The notes beneath the pieces were generated by a model. The model searched no databases and was not told the origin of the DNA. It saw nothing but the letters and a program-made list of their open reading frames with translations. Shown one piece after another: positions 30,574-39,930 of a DNA stretch of 64,000 nt. Within the stretch, counting starts at the first letter, position 1; each line of letters begins with the position of its first letter. The DNA lies in NCBI GenBank assembly GCA_003216455.1, contig QCIV01000002.1, positions 1 to 64,000 of the forward strand, written 5' to 3'. A program made the translations under genes and the position numbers. This DNA comes from Prochlorococcus sp. AG-402-N17 (lineage in GTDB: Bacteria > Cyanobacteriota > Cyanobacteriia > PCC-6307 > Cyanobiaceae).

Positions 30574-31026
30574 CTATTTAATAAAAATCAAAACACTCAT
30601 AATTGCCATTAAAAGATTTTCGATAAAACTAATAATTCCCAAAGGAGTTTTTGCATATCCACCAATACATGCACAATTTAATTTTAACTTATCCAAATAA
30701 ACAGCCTTAAATACCGAAATCATTCCTGAAATTCCTAAAATTAGGGCAATAAAAATAATAAAAGAGGGTGGTGAAGAATTAAGAAAACTTATTCCAATTA
30801 ATAATTCGCAAAAAGGATAAATATATATCCAGCTATCAAATTTAAAAGATATTAAATCATATTTCTTATAACTTGTTCCAAAAGCTTCAATATCCATAAG
30901 CTTGAGCATCGCTAAAAGACAAATTGATATCCCCATAAAAATTTGGAAACTTTTAAGCAATGTAATGGTTATCAGAAATGAAGTACCAAAAACTGCAATT
31001 AAGGGTGTAAATGACTTGATCTTCAT
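30574..31026 (-). CDS. MauE/DoxX-like redox-associated membrane protein
   Basis: Multi-TM; CACIGGYAKTPLGIISFIENLLMAIMS. Confidence 0.65.
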   Translation of the reverse strand: MKIKSFTPLIAVFGTSFLITITLLKSFQIFMGISICLLAMLKLMDIEAFGTSYKKYDLISFKFDSWIYIYPFCELLIGISFLNSSPPSFIIFIALILGISGMISVFKAVYLDKLKLNCACIGGYAKTPLGIISFIENLLMAIMSVLIFIK

Positions 31027-31028
31027 TT

Positions 31029-31259
31029 TTAACTTTTGAGGATAGAATCACAAATACTAGACGGATTTGCCTGTTTAACTATTTTTAGTCTTTTGATAAG
31101 TTTGTCTCGATTTATTTGATGTTTTAAATATTTAATACATAAATTTTTTTCCTGATATACCTCTGCTATTGGAGAAATCTTTAAAGCAATAGCAAAAGTT
31201 CCAATAACTAAAAGAATGTTTGTAGCTAGTCGAATGTTTGGTCGAAAATTTGATCTCAT
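31029..31259 (-). CDS. Small membrane/secreted hypothetical
   Basis: Same-strand run; stop/start overlap with the upstream small ORF. Confidence 0.5.
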   Translation of the reverse strand: MRSNFRPNIRLATNILLVIGTFAIALKISPIAEVYQEKNLCIKYLKHQINRDKLIKRLKIVKQANPSSICDSILKS

Positions 31260-31372
31260 TCGTATTCTTTATTTCTGTCAATAACTCCCCTTAAATATAT
31301 ATCTTTTAGCTCGTCTTTATATCCATTTTCTTTTGCAAATTCCTCTAATTCCTTCAACTCTTTTTCTGTCAT
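31256..31372 (-). CDS. Small protein (38 aa)
   Basis: MTEKELKELEEFAKENGYKDELKDIYLRGVIDRNKEYE; stop overlaps start of 31029-31259. Confidence 0.5.
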   Translation of the reverse strand: MTEKELKELEEFAKENGYKDELKDIYLRGVIDRNKEYE

Positions 31373-31515
31373 TAAGCAGATTTGGATATATTGTTTTTCA
31401 TATCTTCAATTTGGTTGATTAATTCACCTAACCATTCTGTATTATTTTCGGATCTTTTCTGAAAATATGTAATTTTAGGTTGATTAATTTCTAGTGTCTC
31501 ATAATCTCCACTCAT
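31372..31515 (-). CDS. Small protein (47 aa)
   Basis: MSGDYETLEINQPKITYFQKRSENNTEWLGELINQIEDMKNNISKSA; stop overlaps next start. Confidence 0.5.
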   Translation of the reverse strand: MSGDYETLEINQPKITYFQKRSENNTEWLGELINQIEDMKNNISKSA

Positions 31516-31661
31516 AAATTACCTCTAAATTTACACTCTGCATAATTTATCTAGAGAGATTATGCACATCAATAGGTTCTATTACTTATTAAACATTTTA
31601 CATGAGTAATAAGTCGCTTTTTTTAATAGTATAAATATCAAGGAATTTATCTTTAAAAAAT

Positions 31662-31766
31662 ATGGCAAATAATGAAGAACTTGAAAAAAGAATTGAGACT
31701 TTAGAAAAAGAAGTAAAGCACCTAAAAGCCGTTCTGCAATATCAAACGAGAAATAAGAAAAAGTGA
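31662..31766 (+). CDS. Small coiled-coil protein (34 aa)
   Basis: MANNEELEKRIETLEKEVKHLKAVLQYQTRNKKK. Confidence 0.5.
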   Translation: MANNEELEKRIETLEKEVKHLKAVLQYQTRNKKK

Positions 31767-31950
31767 TTTATTCTTATTTCATAGAAATTACTTTTGGTCA
31801 GATAAGCATTTTTTCTCTTGGTTGTTTTGGGTACCTAATGTCAAAGCTAAATATTAAAAATTGGTCCATAATTAGTCACTTTTTGAAAAAATAACTTTAA
31901 TCATTGATATTTAGAACATATTTGTTTTTATATATATAAAACTACTATAT

Positions 31951-32067
31951 ATGATTAACTCAATAGCTATTACATTGTTTTTGTTAGGCTCTTTAGTCGC
32001 TTACAAAAGACTCAAAAGAAAGAAAAGGCAATTTCACGCACCACCTACAAATCAGCTTCCTAGTTGA
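31951..32067 (+). CDS. Small TM protein (38 aa)
   Basis: MINSIAITLFLLGSLVAYKRLKRKKRQFHAPPTNQLPS. Confidence 0.5.
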   Translation: MINSIAITLFLLGSLVAYKRLKRKKRQFHAPPTNQLPS

Positions 32068-32070
32068 AGA

Positions 32071-32184
32071 TTATATCCCGTCTTCGTCTTCTCCAAAAGG
32101 ATTGTATCTAATATCCCAGATTAGAACGACTGCTATAGATAAAAGCAATAGTCCAAAAATAACTTGAGGAGGAGGAAATAACAT
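32071..32184 (-). CDS. Small TM protein (37 aa)
   Basis: MLFPPPQVIFGLLLLSIAVVLIWDIRYNPFGEDEDGI. Confidence 0.5.
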   Translation of the reverse strand: MLFPPPQVIFGLLLLSIAVVLIWDIRYNPFGEDEDGI

Positions 32185-32471
32185 TAATGAAAATATAACA
32201 ATTATCAATAAGCTTCGCTTATGAAAATTTTAAAGGGTAATCGATATTGTTTGGTTCTAAATGTTTTACATGACATGCTGTTGTGCAATCTACTCCCTAG
32301 CTATTGATGCTAAAAGAAGTTATACATTCAAAAAAACTTTCCAAAGCATAGGAATCTTTAATATTTGAATAAATGTCTTTATTCATGGTTAAACTTCCAT
32401 TATGAAGCTTATCTAGCAATTAATTTTTAAAAATATCAAATTTTAGGTAAAGTACCTATTCACCATTTTTT

Positions 32472-32720
32472 TTAAAAAAAACTGTTGAATCTATAAGTTT
32501 TTTTCCACTCTTCCTCTAATAGTTTTTTATATTCTTTTCTCGCTTCTTCGATAGATTCAACCCTAGAGCCTTTCATAACTGGCTTAGTTGATCGCTTAAA
32601 AATACAACCATAAGAAATTAAAATTGCATTAATCATAGAAGAATTCTTAGAACTATCATCAAAAGGTTCAAATACTTTAATCCTCGATCTGGCTTTATTG
32701 ATTAAAGTAAATTTTTCCAT
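32472..32720 (-). CDS. Hypothetical, DUF1651-like C-terminus
   Basis: SIEEARKEYKKLLEEEWKKTYR; start codon directly abuts a hairpin + T-run. Confidence 0.5.
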   Translation of the reverse strand: MEKFTLINKARSRIKVFEPFDDSSKNSSMINAILISYGCIFKRSTKPVMKGSRVESIEEARKEYKKLLEEEWKKTYRFNSFF

Positions 32721-32721
32721 A

Positions 32722-32906
32722 AAAAAAGGGCGTTAGCTTCGCCCCAATCAAAAAGCTGGATAATCCCCATCACCCAACCTTTTTAAAATCTTAGCACTAC
32801 ATATGGTGTTTGTAAGTATTTGAAATTACCCATTGATGGGGTTGTTTGTTTCGGTTTAATTTGTCATTATAGGAATCCCCATCACCTAGGCTCGTAAGAG
32901 TCTTTT
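32722..32906 (-). ncRNA. Structured element copy A (candidate leader RNA/sRNA)
   Basis: Near-gapless homology to 41508-41697 in inverted orientation; ends in GGGGCGAAGCTAACGCCC + T-run; two GATGGGGATT and one CCCCATC segments. Confidence 0.6.
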
Positions 32907-33012
32907 TTTTTCTATTTTTTTGGTTTAAGCCCTTTTAATTTAATTAGTGTTTAAAGACTTTTTATTTAATTTTTAAATTCGATAATTAATAATTAAAAAA
33001 ATAATTTTATTC

Positions 33013-33324
33013 ATGCAAACTTACATCGTTCACTGGCAATTTCCAGATCAAGAAAGTCATATGCAAGGAGCCGAAGCTTTTGCGGGTTTTGTTGAAGGAG
33101 GATGCGAAGGTGATGAATTTGATGGGTTTAAAGTTCTTAATCGAGTAGTAAATCCTGAGGGAGCTAATGGTTGGGCAATAGTTGAATCTTCAAACCATCA
33201 GAACATTTGGAAATGGAGTAGTATCTGGGTCGATAATTTTGGTGTAGAAATAGAAGTCACACCAGTTCTAACGGATAAAGAATTTCTTTCCGTCCATAAA
33301 GAAATTGCAGCAGCTTCTAACTAA
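33013..33324 (+). CDS. DUF3303-type protein
   Basis: MQTYIVHWQFPDQESHMQGAEAFAGFVEGG...; paralogous to 39300 and 48134. Confidence 0.7.
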   Translation: MQTYIVHWQFPDQESHMQGAEAFAGFVEGGCEGDEFDGFKVLNRVVNPEGANGWAIVESSNHQNIWKWSSIWVDNFGVEIEVTPVLTDKEFLSVHKEIAAASN

Positions 33325-33385
33325 GGGTTAATCTTCTGTGTGTTTGACTACTGATTTAATATAAAAGGGTAGTACATATTTTTTT

Positions 33386-33553
33386 ATGGAAAAGTTTTCT
33401 TCTGAAGAAATTGAAAGTCAATACAATTTAATAAAAATGCTTTTAGCTGAACCTGAAAAGTATAGAGATGCAATTAATGCAATAAAAAAAGATATTGCAT
33501 ATATGCCCGTAGAGCTTAAAAAAAAACTTGAGGAAGAAAAAATTATTTTATAA
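33386..33553 (+). CDS. Small protein (55 aa)
   Basis: MEKFSSEEIESQYNLIKMLLAEPEKYRDAINAIKKDIAYMPVELKKKLEEEKIIL. Confidence 0.55.
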   Translation: MEKFSSEEIESQYNLIKMLLAEPEKYRDAINAIKKDIAYMPVELKKKLEEEKIIL

Positions 33554-33621
33554 ATAAATCGTAACTCGAGTTAATCATAATCGTTAATTTTTAAAAATTA
33601 GTAATTAGCCATTCTCCTAAA

Positions 33622-33786
33622 CTAACCGAGAGAGTCTAAATCTCTACGATGATGAACTGTATTTGCGTAATCTTGTGGAACTTTCTGTTCTCTCATTAAA
33701 TCTGCAATTGTTGGATAATCTTTTGCATTATCAAGATCTCTTGCATTTTTATCTTGAATTGCGAATGGTGATCTTTTTAAATTCAT
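33622..33786 (-). CDS. Small protein (54 aa)
   Basis: MNLKRSPFAIQDKNARDLDNAKDYPTIADLMREQKVPQDYANTVHHRRDLDSLG. Confidence 0.55.
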   Translation of the reverse strand: MNLKRSPFAIQDKNARDLDNAKDYPTIADLMREQKVPQDYANTVHHRRDLDSLG

Positions 33787-33797
33787 AATTAATTTTC

Positions 33798-33983
33798 TCA
33801 AAATTTTTGTTGGATTCTGATTACGGATCCTGGATTGTCATGTACGTAAGTGTTGAATTCTCTCGCAAGCATTAGGCAATCGTATGCATCGCGCGCGTAG
33901 AAGCCAACTTCATGTGTCTTATTTGTTGAATCTTTGTAACTCAACACATATTTATTACATGATTTTATTGGTGTTGAAGGCAT
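33798..33983 (-). CDS. Small hypothetical
   Basis: ORF track. Confidence 0.5.
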   Translation of the reverse strand: MPSTPIKSCNKYVLSYKDSTNKTHEVGFYARDAYDCLMLAREFNTYVHDNPGSVIRIQQKF

Positions 33984-34235
33984 TTAATTTATATCTGTTA
34001 CCACTAAGTTCTAACTAGGCATGCTTATTAATCGACTAATAAAAATGTACGGTTTAAGGCACAAACATATACGGATAGAGGACCAGCAACCTAATTTAAA
34101 AATAAATATAATGATTAGTTATATTTTGAAAAGAAAGTCAAAATTTCCGTTACTCCCATAAAACTATTTTCAGCGGCAACCTATTTTTTGTAAGAAATTT
34201 TTTTTTTGTAGATAATGTTTTTATAAACATATCAA

Positions 34236-34382
34236 CTATCTTGCTAAATAAGTTTGTTCGAGATTATTAATATATTTTTCACCATCATCATCACCATCGT
34301 CATCATCATGGAAGGAAGAGATTAATACATAAATTCCTCCAAGTCCTAATAACATAGATAAATAAAGAATAGGATCTGTCAT
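34236..34382 (-). CDS. Small TM protein with His/Asp-rich tail (48 aa)
   Basis: MTDPILYLSMLLGLGGIYVLISSFHDDDDGDDDGEKYINNLEQTYLAR. Confidence 0.5.
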   Translation of the reverse strand: MTDPILYLSMLLGLGGIYVLISSFHDDDDGDDDGEKYINNLEQTYLAR

Positions 34383-34572
34383 AATTCAAGTTTGAAACAT
34401 TCAAATTAAATTTGAGGAAGCTTTTCAATATCTATATTTTCTTTTAATTATTTGGATAAAAAACTTTCTACGATCAAAAAATTGTTATTTATTTGAGAAA
34501 ACTGAAAGTAGATCTAAAATAAGGTAAATTTACTGTTTTTTTAAGTGAGTTTTAAGAATATTTTAAAAATCA

Positions 34573-35211
34573 ATGTGCGGAAGATTTGAGCTGAAAACTA
34601 AATTTGAGAAGTTGCCAAAGGTTTTGAAACAAGACTATCCAATTGGACTTGATTCTAAATACGATACTCAAAGCCTAATAAGACCTAATGATCCTGTTCT
34701 TGTAATTAAAAACGAAGGAAGAATTAAAACTACTTTTATGACATGGGGCTTTATTTCTCCTTGGGCCAGGGATCCATTTGATAAAGAGAGACCAAGACCA
34801 TTTAATGCAAGATCAGAAACCGTAGGAGAAAAAAAATTATTTAGTGGAAGTTGGAAACATAAAAGGTGCCTAATACCTGCGAGCGGTTTTTTTGAAAAAA
34901 AATATCGTGTTCGAAAATCGAATTATGAGACTTTTTGGTTGGGCGGAATTTGGAGTAAGTGGACTTCACTAGATGGAGCAGAACTTGAGAGTTGCTGCGT
35001 TTTAACAACTGAACCAAATGATTTAATTAAACCTTTACATCACCGCATGCCTGTGATCGTTCCTAATGGATATGAGGAACAATGGATAGAGCAAGTTAAA
35101 GATGCAGATGAATTAAGAGGATTATTTACAATCATGATGAGTTGGCCCCCTGATGGTTGGCTAGTAGAGGATGTAAAGAAAAAAGAAACTGATCAAATGA
35201 GTTTGTTTTAA
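34573..35211 (+). CDS. SOS response-associated peptidase (SRAP/YedK/HMCES)
   Basis: MCGRFELK...RPFNARSETV...RCLIPASGFFEKK...HHRMPVI. Confidence 0.95.
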   Translation: MCGRFELKTKFEKLPKVLKQDYPIGLDSKYDTQSLIRPNDPVLVIKNEGRIKTTFMTWGFISPWARDPFDKERPRPFNARSETVGEKKLFSGSWKHKRCLIPASGFFEKKYRVRKSNYETFWLGGIWSKWTSLDGAELESCCVLTTEPNDLIKPLHHRMPVIVPNGYEEQWIEQVKDADELRGLFTIMMSWPPDGWLVEDVKKKETDQMSLF

Positions 35212-35243
35212 ATGGAACACTTACTAATTCCAAGGTTAGATTA

Positions 35244-35489
35244 ATGGCTAAATCTTATTGGTTGATTAATTCAAATAGATCAGAAGTTAAAAGATTTATG
35301 AAAAACGATAAGAGTATTGATGGAGTTTTTGAATATATGTTTATAGATACTGGAAAAATAGTGGGGGGATTAGGAAACAAACCACCAGTAATGACAAATA
35401 CAGTTTCTGTTGAAATAGATTTAGCTAGAGAAATTTATGAAAGATTACTTTCTAAGGGATGGAGGAAAATTGAAAAAAATTGGAATTAA
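35244..35489 (+). CDS. DUF1651-like small protein
   Basis: MAKSYWLINSNRSEVKRFM...; paralog of 48846-49109. Confidence 0.6.
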   Translation: MAKSYWLINSNRSEVKRFMKNDKSIDGVFEYMFIDTGKIVGGLGNKPPVMTNTVSVEIDLAREIYERLLSKGWRKIEKNWN

Positions 35490-35639
35490 AAAGAGAGTTA
35501 GATCTGTGAGGTATAAATTACTGGTGAAAATAATCTGAAATTCAATAATGAGAATATCAACTAAAATTGACACCCGATCTAAAATATTAGGAGATTAGTA
35601 AATTATTTTTTTAGTGCAGATAAAAATGAGACATCCAAA

Positions 35640-36362
35640 ATGGCTACCAGAATAAATAAATATTTAAGTGAAGTCGGTTATTGTTCTAGAAGAGAAGCAG
35701 ATAAATTAATCCTAGAAGGAAAGGTAACCATTAATGGCAAAATTCCAGAAATTGGAACTAAAGTAGAAGATTGTGACCAAGTTGAAGTTAAAGGTCAAAA
35801 AATAGAAAAATCAAAGAGACAAAAAAACATATACTTAGCCTTTAATAAACCTGTAGGAATTGTTTGCACAACAGATAGAAAAGTAGAACCCAATAATGTA
35901 ATAGATTTCATTAAATATCCTAAAAGAATTTTCCCCATAGGAAGATTAGATAAGCTCAGTGAGGGATTGATTTTCTTAACTAATGATGGAGACATCGTAA
36001 ATAAAATACTCAGGGCAAGAAATAATCATGAAAAAGAATATATTGTAAAAGTTAATCGTCCTATTAATAGCGACTTTATTCAAAGTATGAGTAATGGAGT
36101 TGAAATATTAGACACAATAACTAAAAATTGTTTTGTAAAACAATTAGGTCCAAGAAATTTTAAAATAATCCTCACACAGGGACTTAACCGTCAGATTAGA
36201 AGAATGTGTGAGGCCTTAGGATATAGAGTAAGCTCATTAAAGCGTGTAAGAATTATGAATGTTAAGTTGGACGTGCCAAAAGGAAAATATAGAGAACTTA
36301 GTAAAGAAGAACTCTTAGAATTAAATAGATTACTCGAAAACTCCTCAAAAACATATTACTAA
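35640..36362 (+). CDS. RsuA/RluB/E/F family pseudouridine synthase
   Basis: S4 domain start; FPIGRLDKLSEGLIFLTNDGD; LTQGLNRQIRRMCEALGY. Confidence 0.93.
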   Translation: MATRINKYLSEVGYCSRREADKLILEGKVTINGKIPEIGTKVEDCDQVEVKGQKIEKSKRQKNIYLAFNKPVGIVCTTDRKVEPNNVIDFIKYPKRIFPIGRLDKLSEGLIFLTNDGDIVNKILRARNNHEKEYIVKVNRPINSDFIQSMSNGVEILDTITKNCFVKQLGPRNFKIILTQGLNRQIRRMCEALGYRVSSLKRVRIMNVKLDVPKGKYRELSKEELLELNRLLENSSKTYY

Positions 36363-36554
36363 TCAAAAACCAATAAAATCAATTGGGAAGTTAAGTAAAT
36401 TGGCCAGCAAAAATGCAAGATTTGTACTTTTCAAGTTTGACAGAAATAGTTAAAAGTAGTCTTAAACGTTTACTAATTGCATCGCGATTAATTAGTAATT
36501 GAGTAGTATGTGATCACCTATTATGGATTAGCAGCCCAAGCTCTCTTTTTTTGT

Positions 36555-36797
36555 TCAATCTTCCTCGGTTCTTCTCCAACCCTGAGTAATTATATTTTTC
36601 CATTCTTCTCTAGCTGCATCTTTCTTTAATTCTTCTCTGGTTGTTATGACAGGTGGTTCTTTGCACTATGTATATTTAACCTTCCCAGAACCATTAAAGA
36701 TATATTTTAAAAATTGATCTTTGTTTTTTGTATTTTCGATAAACCTTTTTACCCTTGATCTATTTGAGTTAACCATCCAGTAAGAAATATTAGCTAT
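36555..36797 (-). pseudogene. Decayed paralog of the DUF1651-like gene 48846-49109
   Basis: Minus frame reads (ATA)ANISYWMVNSNRSRVKRFIENTKNKDQFLKYIFNGSGKVKYT*CKEPPVITTREELKKDAAREEWKNIITQGWRRTEED*; start ATG->ATA, internal TAG where the paralog has TGG. Confidence 0.85.
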
Positions 36798-36804
36798 TAC
36801 TTTT

Positions 36805-37032
36805 TTAAGGATAAAAGTCTACTTTCCAACGCATCACGCAATAATTTAATGGGTTATATCCATTACAATTCCAGAACTTGAATATTTTTACAGAGAATTG
36901 ATGGAAATTGACATCATTGAAAAATGCCCAGCCAAAATAAATAGCAAATGCAGTTACAACAAACGCAGCATATTGAAGCCAGTGTGTTCCAGTCTTATCT
37001 ACACCATTTTTGTCAAAATTAGAATTACTCAT
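36805..37032 (-). CDS. Small TM hypothetical downstream of hli
   Basis: ORF track; abuts the hli gene. Confidence 0.5.
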   Translation of the reverse strand: MSNSNFDKNGVDKTGTHWLQYAAFVVTAFAIYFGWAFFNDVNFHQFSVKIFKFWNCNGYNPLNYCVMRWKVDFYP

Positions 37033-37287
37033 TTAAAGGATTGGATAAGCTATCCATCCAAATAAGGTGTAGTTAATAATGACAGCCATGAAACCTATCA
37101 TTGCAAGCCTTCCATTTGTTCTTTCAGCAATAAACCAATAAGTATTTGGCCATTCAAAAGTTTTCCCCATATTGGATTTTTGATCTTCTGAAATTTGCTC
37201 CTCTTTAGAAGTATTATCCTGGTCAAGATAATAATTACTATCTGGGTAAAAGCTTTCGCTTGAAAAGTTATCTTTAAATTTACTCAT
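37033..37287 (-). CDS. hli: High light-inducible protein
   Basis: FIAERTNGRLAMIGFMAVIINYTLFGW. Confidence 0.92.
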   Translation of the reverse strand: MSKFKDNFSSESFYPDSNYYLDQDNTSKEEQISEDQKSNMGKTFEWPNTYWFIAERTNGRLAMIGFMAVIINYTLFGWIAYPIL

Positions 37288-37541
37288 TTTATTAAAAATT
37301 TAAATTTTACATATATTAAAAAATAAAAAGGCTAAATAGGTTAAATAGGTTTTTTATCAACCAAATTTTTTTTATCTTTTTTAGGCATTGGATAGGAACT
37401 ATTCCACCTAGTGCTTAAGGATGCTTATGTCGTAAATAAAAAGCTTTTTTCATAATTAGGTCTAAATTAGGGCAATAATCCCCCCTTTTTTTAGGCAAAA
37501 TAAGTAACGTTGTGATAGGATGATTAAAAAACTAAAAAAAA

Positions 37542-37775
37542 ATGACTGTAGAAAACGCACATGCATTTCTTGACGAATTAAAAAAGGGTGGTCATAGTCC
37601 TGATTTAATGTCTAAAGTTGGAACTGACTTCGATTCCTCTCATATGTCTGAGGCTTTAAAAGCAAGAGGCACTTCTAAAGATGAGTTGCTTAAAGTTGCT
37701 GCTGGCGGTAGTGCAACTACAGATTGGATTTCAGCTGGAGCTGCAGTTGTTGGTTGTGCTGCTGCTGGTGCCTAA
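37542..37775 (+). CDS. Nif11-type leader / RiPP-like precursor peptide
   Basis: Nif11-like N-terminus, double-Gly motif LLKVAAGG followed by short core SATTDWISAGAAVVGCAAAGA. Confidence 0.7.
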   Translation: MTVENAHAFLDELKKGGHSPDLMSKVGTDFDSSHMSEALKARGTSKDELLKVAAGGSATTDWISAGAAVVGCAAAGA

Positions 37776-37792
37776 AAAGTCTATTTTTAGTA

Positions 37793-37840
37793 ATTGACAA
37801 TAGATCTAAAATAAGGGGGCAATTAGCTCCTTTTTTTATG
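37793..37840 (+). promoter_or_regulatory. Island leader module M1
   Basis: ATTGACAATAGATCTAAAATAAGGGGGCAATTAGCTCCTTTTTTTATG. Confidence 0.7.
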
Positions 37841-38233
37841 AAGTTAAAAAATATTTTAAAAACCACTGGAGCGCTTCATATTCTGTTGGGATTATTAATT
37901 GTTTCACTACTCATCTTTTCAGTGGAAACTATCGCAGGTGATGCTTCAAGTGAAACATTGCTCCTTGTTAGAGGTACTGCAGATGTTGTAGCAGCTAGTA
38001 ATTTGGGAATTGGTTGTTTATTGATTATTTGTAGTTCCATAAAAGATAAAGCTTCTTTAAGAAAAGTTTTATCAGGTGAATTAGCTTTGATGTTTTGTTT
38101 TTTAGCAGTAGCTCTATTCAATACTTTTAACGCTGGGACAATTGTTGATGGAGGACCTCCCCCTCCTTTTTGGATTGTTTTAATAGTTAATCCTCTTTTA
38201 TGTATTTATGGATTAGTTAACAATAAAAATTAA
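37838..38233 (+). CDS. Membrane hypothetical (start corrected to 37838)
   Basis: MKLKNILKTTGALHILLGLLIVSLLIFSVETIAG...; start directly follows module M1, so the ORF-track start 37724 is unlikely. Confidence 0.65.
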   Translation: MKLKNILKTTGALHILLGLLIVSLLIFSVETIAGDASSETLLLVRGTADVVAASNLGIGCLLIICSSIKDKASLRKVLSGELALMFCFLAVALFNTFNAGTIVDGGPPPPFWIVLIVNPLLCIYGLVNNKN

Positions 38234-38435
38234 AACGCTTAATACTTTCACCGCTTTCTTATTGGCAAATTGAAATTAAGGATTAAACAAGAAACCCTTC
38301 CAGAAATTCCAACTACTGAAAGGGTTATTAAATCGACTCGCAACTATATAGAATCAATTTATGTCTTGCAGCATACGTAGAGTGTGCTGACGAGGTTTGG
38401 CCTCAATTAATTTATAGCAAAGATTTTAAAAACAT

Positions 38436-38660
38436 CTAATTTTCTATAACACCCGCGACTTTTTGTTTCGCTAGTCGTTTTTTTAGGATCGAATAATTTT
38501 GTGAAGCCCATTTTCGAGAAATATCAAATTCAACATCTAACTTCTCTCTAAGTAATTGGCCAATTTTAAATACTTCTATGAAGCCTAGATAAATTATTAC
38601 CAGAACCTTAGTTATGTTTACTGCAACAGTTGCTATCTTTTGAATTCTTTGATCTTGCAT
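38436..38660 (-). CDS. Hypothetical protein
   Basis: ORF track. Confidence 0.45.
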   Translation of the reverse strand: MQDQRIQKIATVAVNITKVLVIIYLGFIEVFKIGQLLREKLDVEFDISRKWASQNYSILKKRLAKQKVAGVIEN

Positions 38661-38732
38661 TTGAATTTATCCAATTCCACTAAAATTAACAGAGGTAAGA
38701 AATTATGCAAATGAAATGGCCTAAAGATTAAT

Positions 38733-38780
38733 ATTGACAGTCGATCTAAAATAAGGGGGCAATTAGCTCCTTTTTAAGTG
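38733..38780 (+). promoter_or_regulatory. Island leader module M2
   Basis: ATTGACAGTCGATCTAAAATAAGGGGGCAATTAGCTCCTTTTTAAGTG. Confidence 0.7.
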
Positions 38781-39161
38781 TCAAGTACTCAAGCTATAGA
38801 AAATTTAATTAATGGTTATGCAGCCAGTGAAGATTCTTCTTTTCTAATACCGAATGCAACTGAAGATTTTTTGGCTGTAAGGCCAAGTGGAAATCCAATC
38901 TCTGCGCAGGAATTAGTGGGAATGTTTGATAGTAAAGACTTAGTTGCAGAATCATCAGAACTAGTCAAAACCCACAAAATTGAAATTTACGGTGAGATAG
39001 CATACGCGGTTTTCACTTTGAATGAAATCTTCAGTTATAAAGGAAACCAAAATAAAGATCTTTCAACTTACACTTGTATTTTTAAAAATGAAAACGGTAC
39101 ATGGAAATATGCCTGGATGCAAAGATCACAAGGAACTACTGTTATGAAAACTTGGGAATAA
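38778..39161 (+). CDS. SnoaL/NTF2-like (DUF4440-like) protein, GTG start
   Basis: NTF2-like pattern ...TYTCIFKNENGTWKYAWMQRSQGT; module immediately upstream. Confidence 0.65.
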   Translation: MSSTQAIENLINGYAASEDSSFLIPNATEDFLAVRPSGNPISAQELVGMFDSKDLVAESSELVKTHKIEIYGEIAYAVFTLNEIFSYKGNQNKDLSTYTCIFKNENGTWKYAWMQRSQGTTVMKTWE

Positions 39162-39299
39162 ATGAAACGCTTACTACTTGCACCGATATTCTTTATAAGA
39201 TTGACAGTCGATCTACAATAAGTGGCAATTAACAATATTTATTTTCAGGAATTATTTTTTTTGCTAGTAATAGAAAGCCAATAAAAATAAAAAAATAAA

Positions 39300-39572
39300 A
39301 TGCTTTTTGTTCAGCATTGGTCATTTAAGGCCGGATATCATCAAAAAGGTGCAGAAAAATTTCTTGGTGGTGGGGGAGAATATCCTGGAGTTGAGATGAT
39401 TGGAAGATATCACGCACCTGGTTCTCTAGAGGGTTGGATAGTATTAAAGACTAATGATCCAAAAGCAATATATCAACATGCCGCTGAATGGGGTGAATTT
39501 CTTAATTGGGAAACCACTCCTGTATTTACTGATGAAGAAGCTGGTCCAATAGTTGCCAAAGTCTACTCATAA
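39300..39572 (+). CDS. DUF3303-type protein
   Basis: MLFVQHWSFKAGYHQKGAEKFLGGGGEYPGVEMIGRYHAPGSLEGWIVL. Confidence 0.8.
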   Translation: MLFVQHWSFKAGYHQKGAEKFLGGGGEYPGVEMIGRYHAPGSLEGWIVLKTNDPKAIYQHAAEWGEFLNWETTPVFTDEEAGPIVAKVYS

Positions 39573-39578
39573 TATGAG

Positions 39579-39623
39579 ATTGACAGTCGATCTAAACTAA
39601 GGGGAATTATCTCCTTTTTTATG
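39579..39623 (+). promoter_or_regulatory. Island leader module M4
   Basis: ATTGACAGTCGATCTAAACTAAGGGGAATTATCTCCTTTTTTATG. Confidence 0.7.
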
Positions 39624-39926
39624 TCTTGCTCTGTAACATCTGTATTTACTTTTAAAATTGAAAGCACTTTCGATGAATGGGCTGTAATATTTGATAGTGA
39701 AGAAGCGGATAAAAGGCATTCAGAATTTGATATTAAGCCCCTTTTCAGAGGAGTAAGTAAAGAAGATCCTCAAAAAATTATTGTTATCCATCAAGCGCCA
39801 GAAGGGAATGTTCAAAAGTTTGTCGAAGCAAACGGTGACTGGATGGCAACTCATAGAGTTGACCTATCAACAATGGAGGAATCATCTTGGACTGCTTCAC
39901 TATCAAAGGATACTTGTTGTGATTAA
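39621..39926 (+). CDS. DUF3764-type protein
   Basis: MSCSVTSVFTFKIESTFDEWAVIFDSEEADKRH... Confidence 0.65.
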   Translation: MSCSVTSVFTFKIESTFDEWAVIFDSEEADKRHSEFDIKPLFRGVSKEDPQKIIVIHQAPEGNVQKFVEANGDWMATHRVDLSTMEESSWTASLSKDTCCD

Positions 39927-39930
39927 CTAA

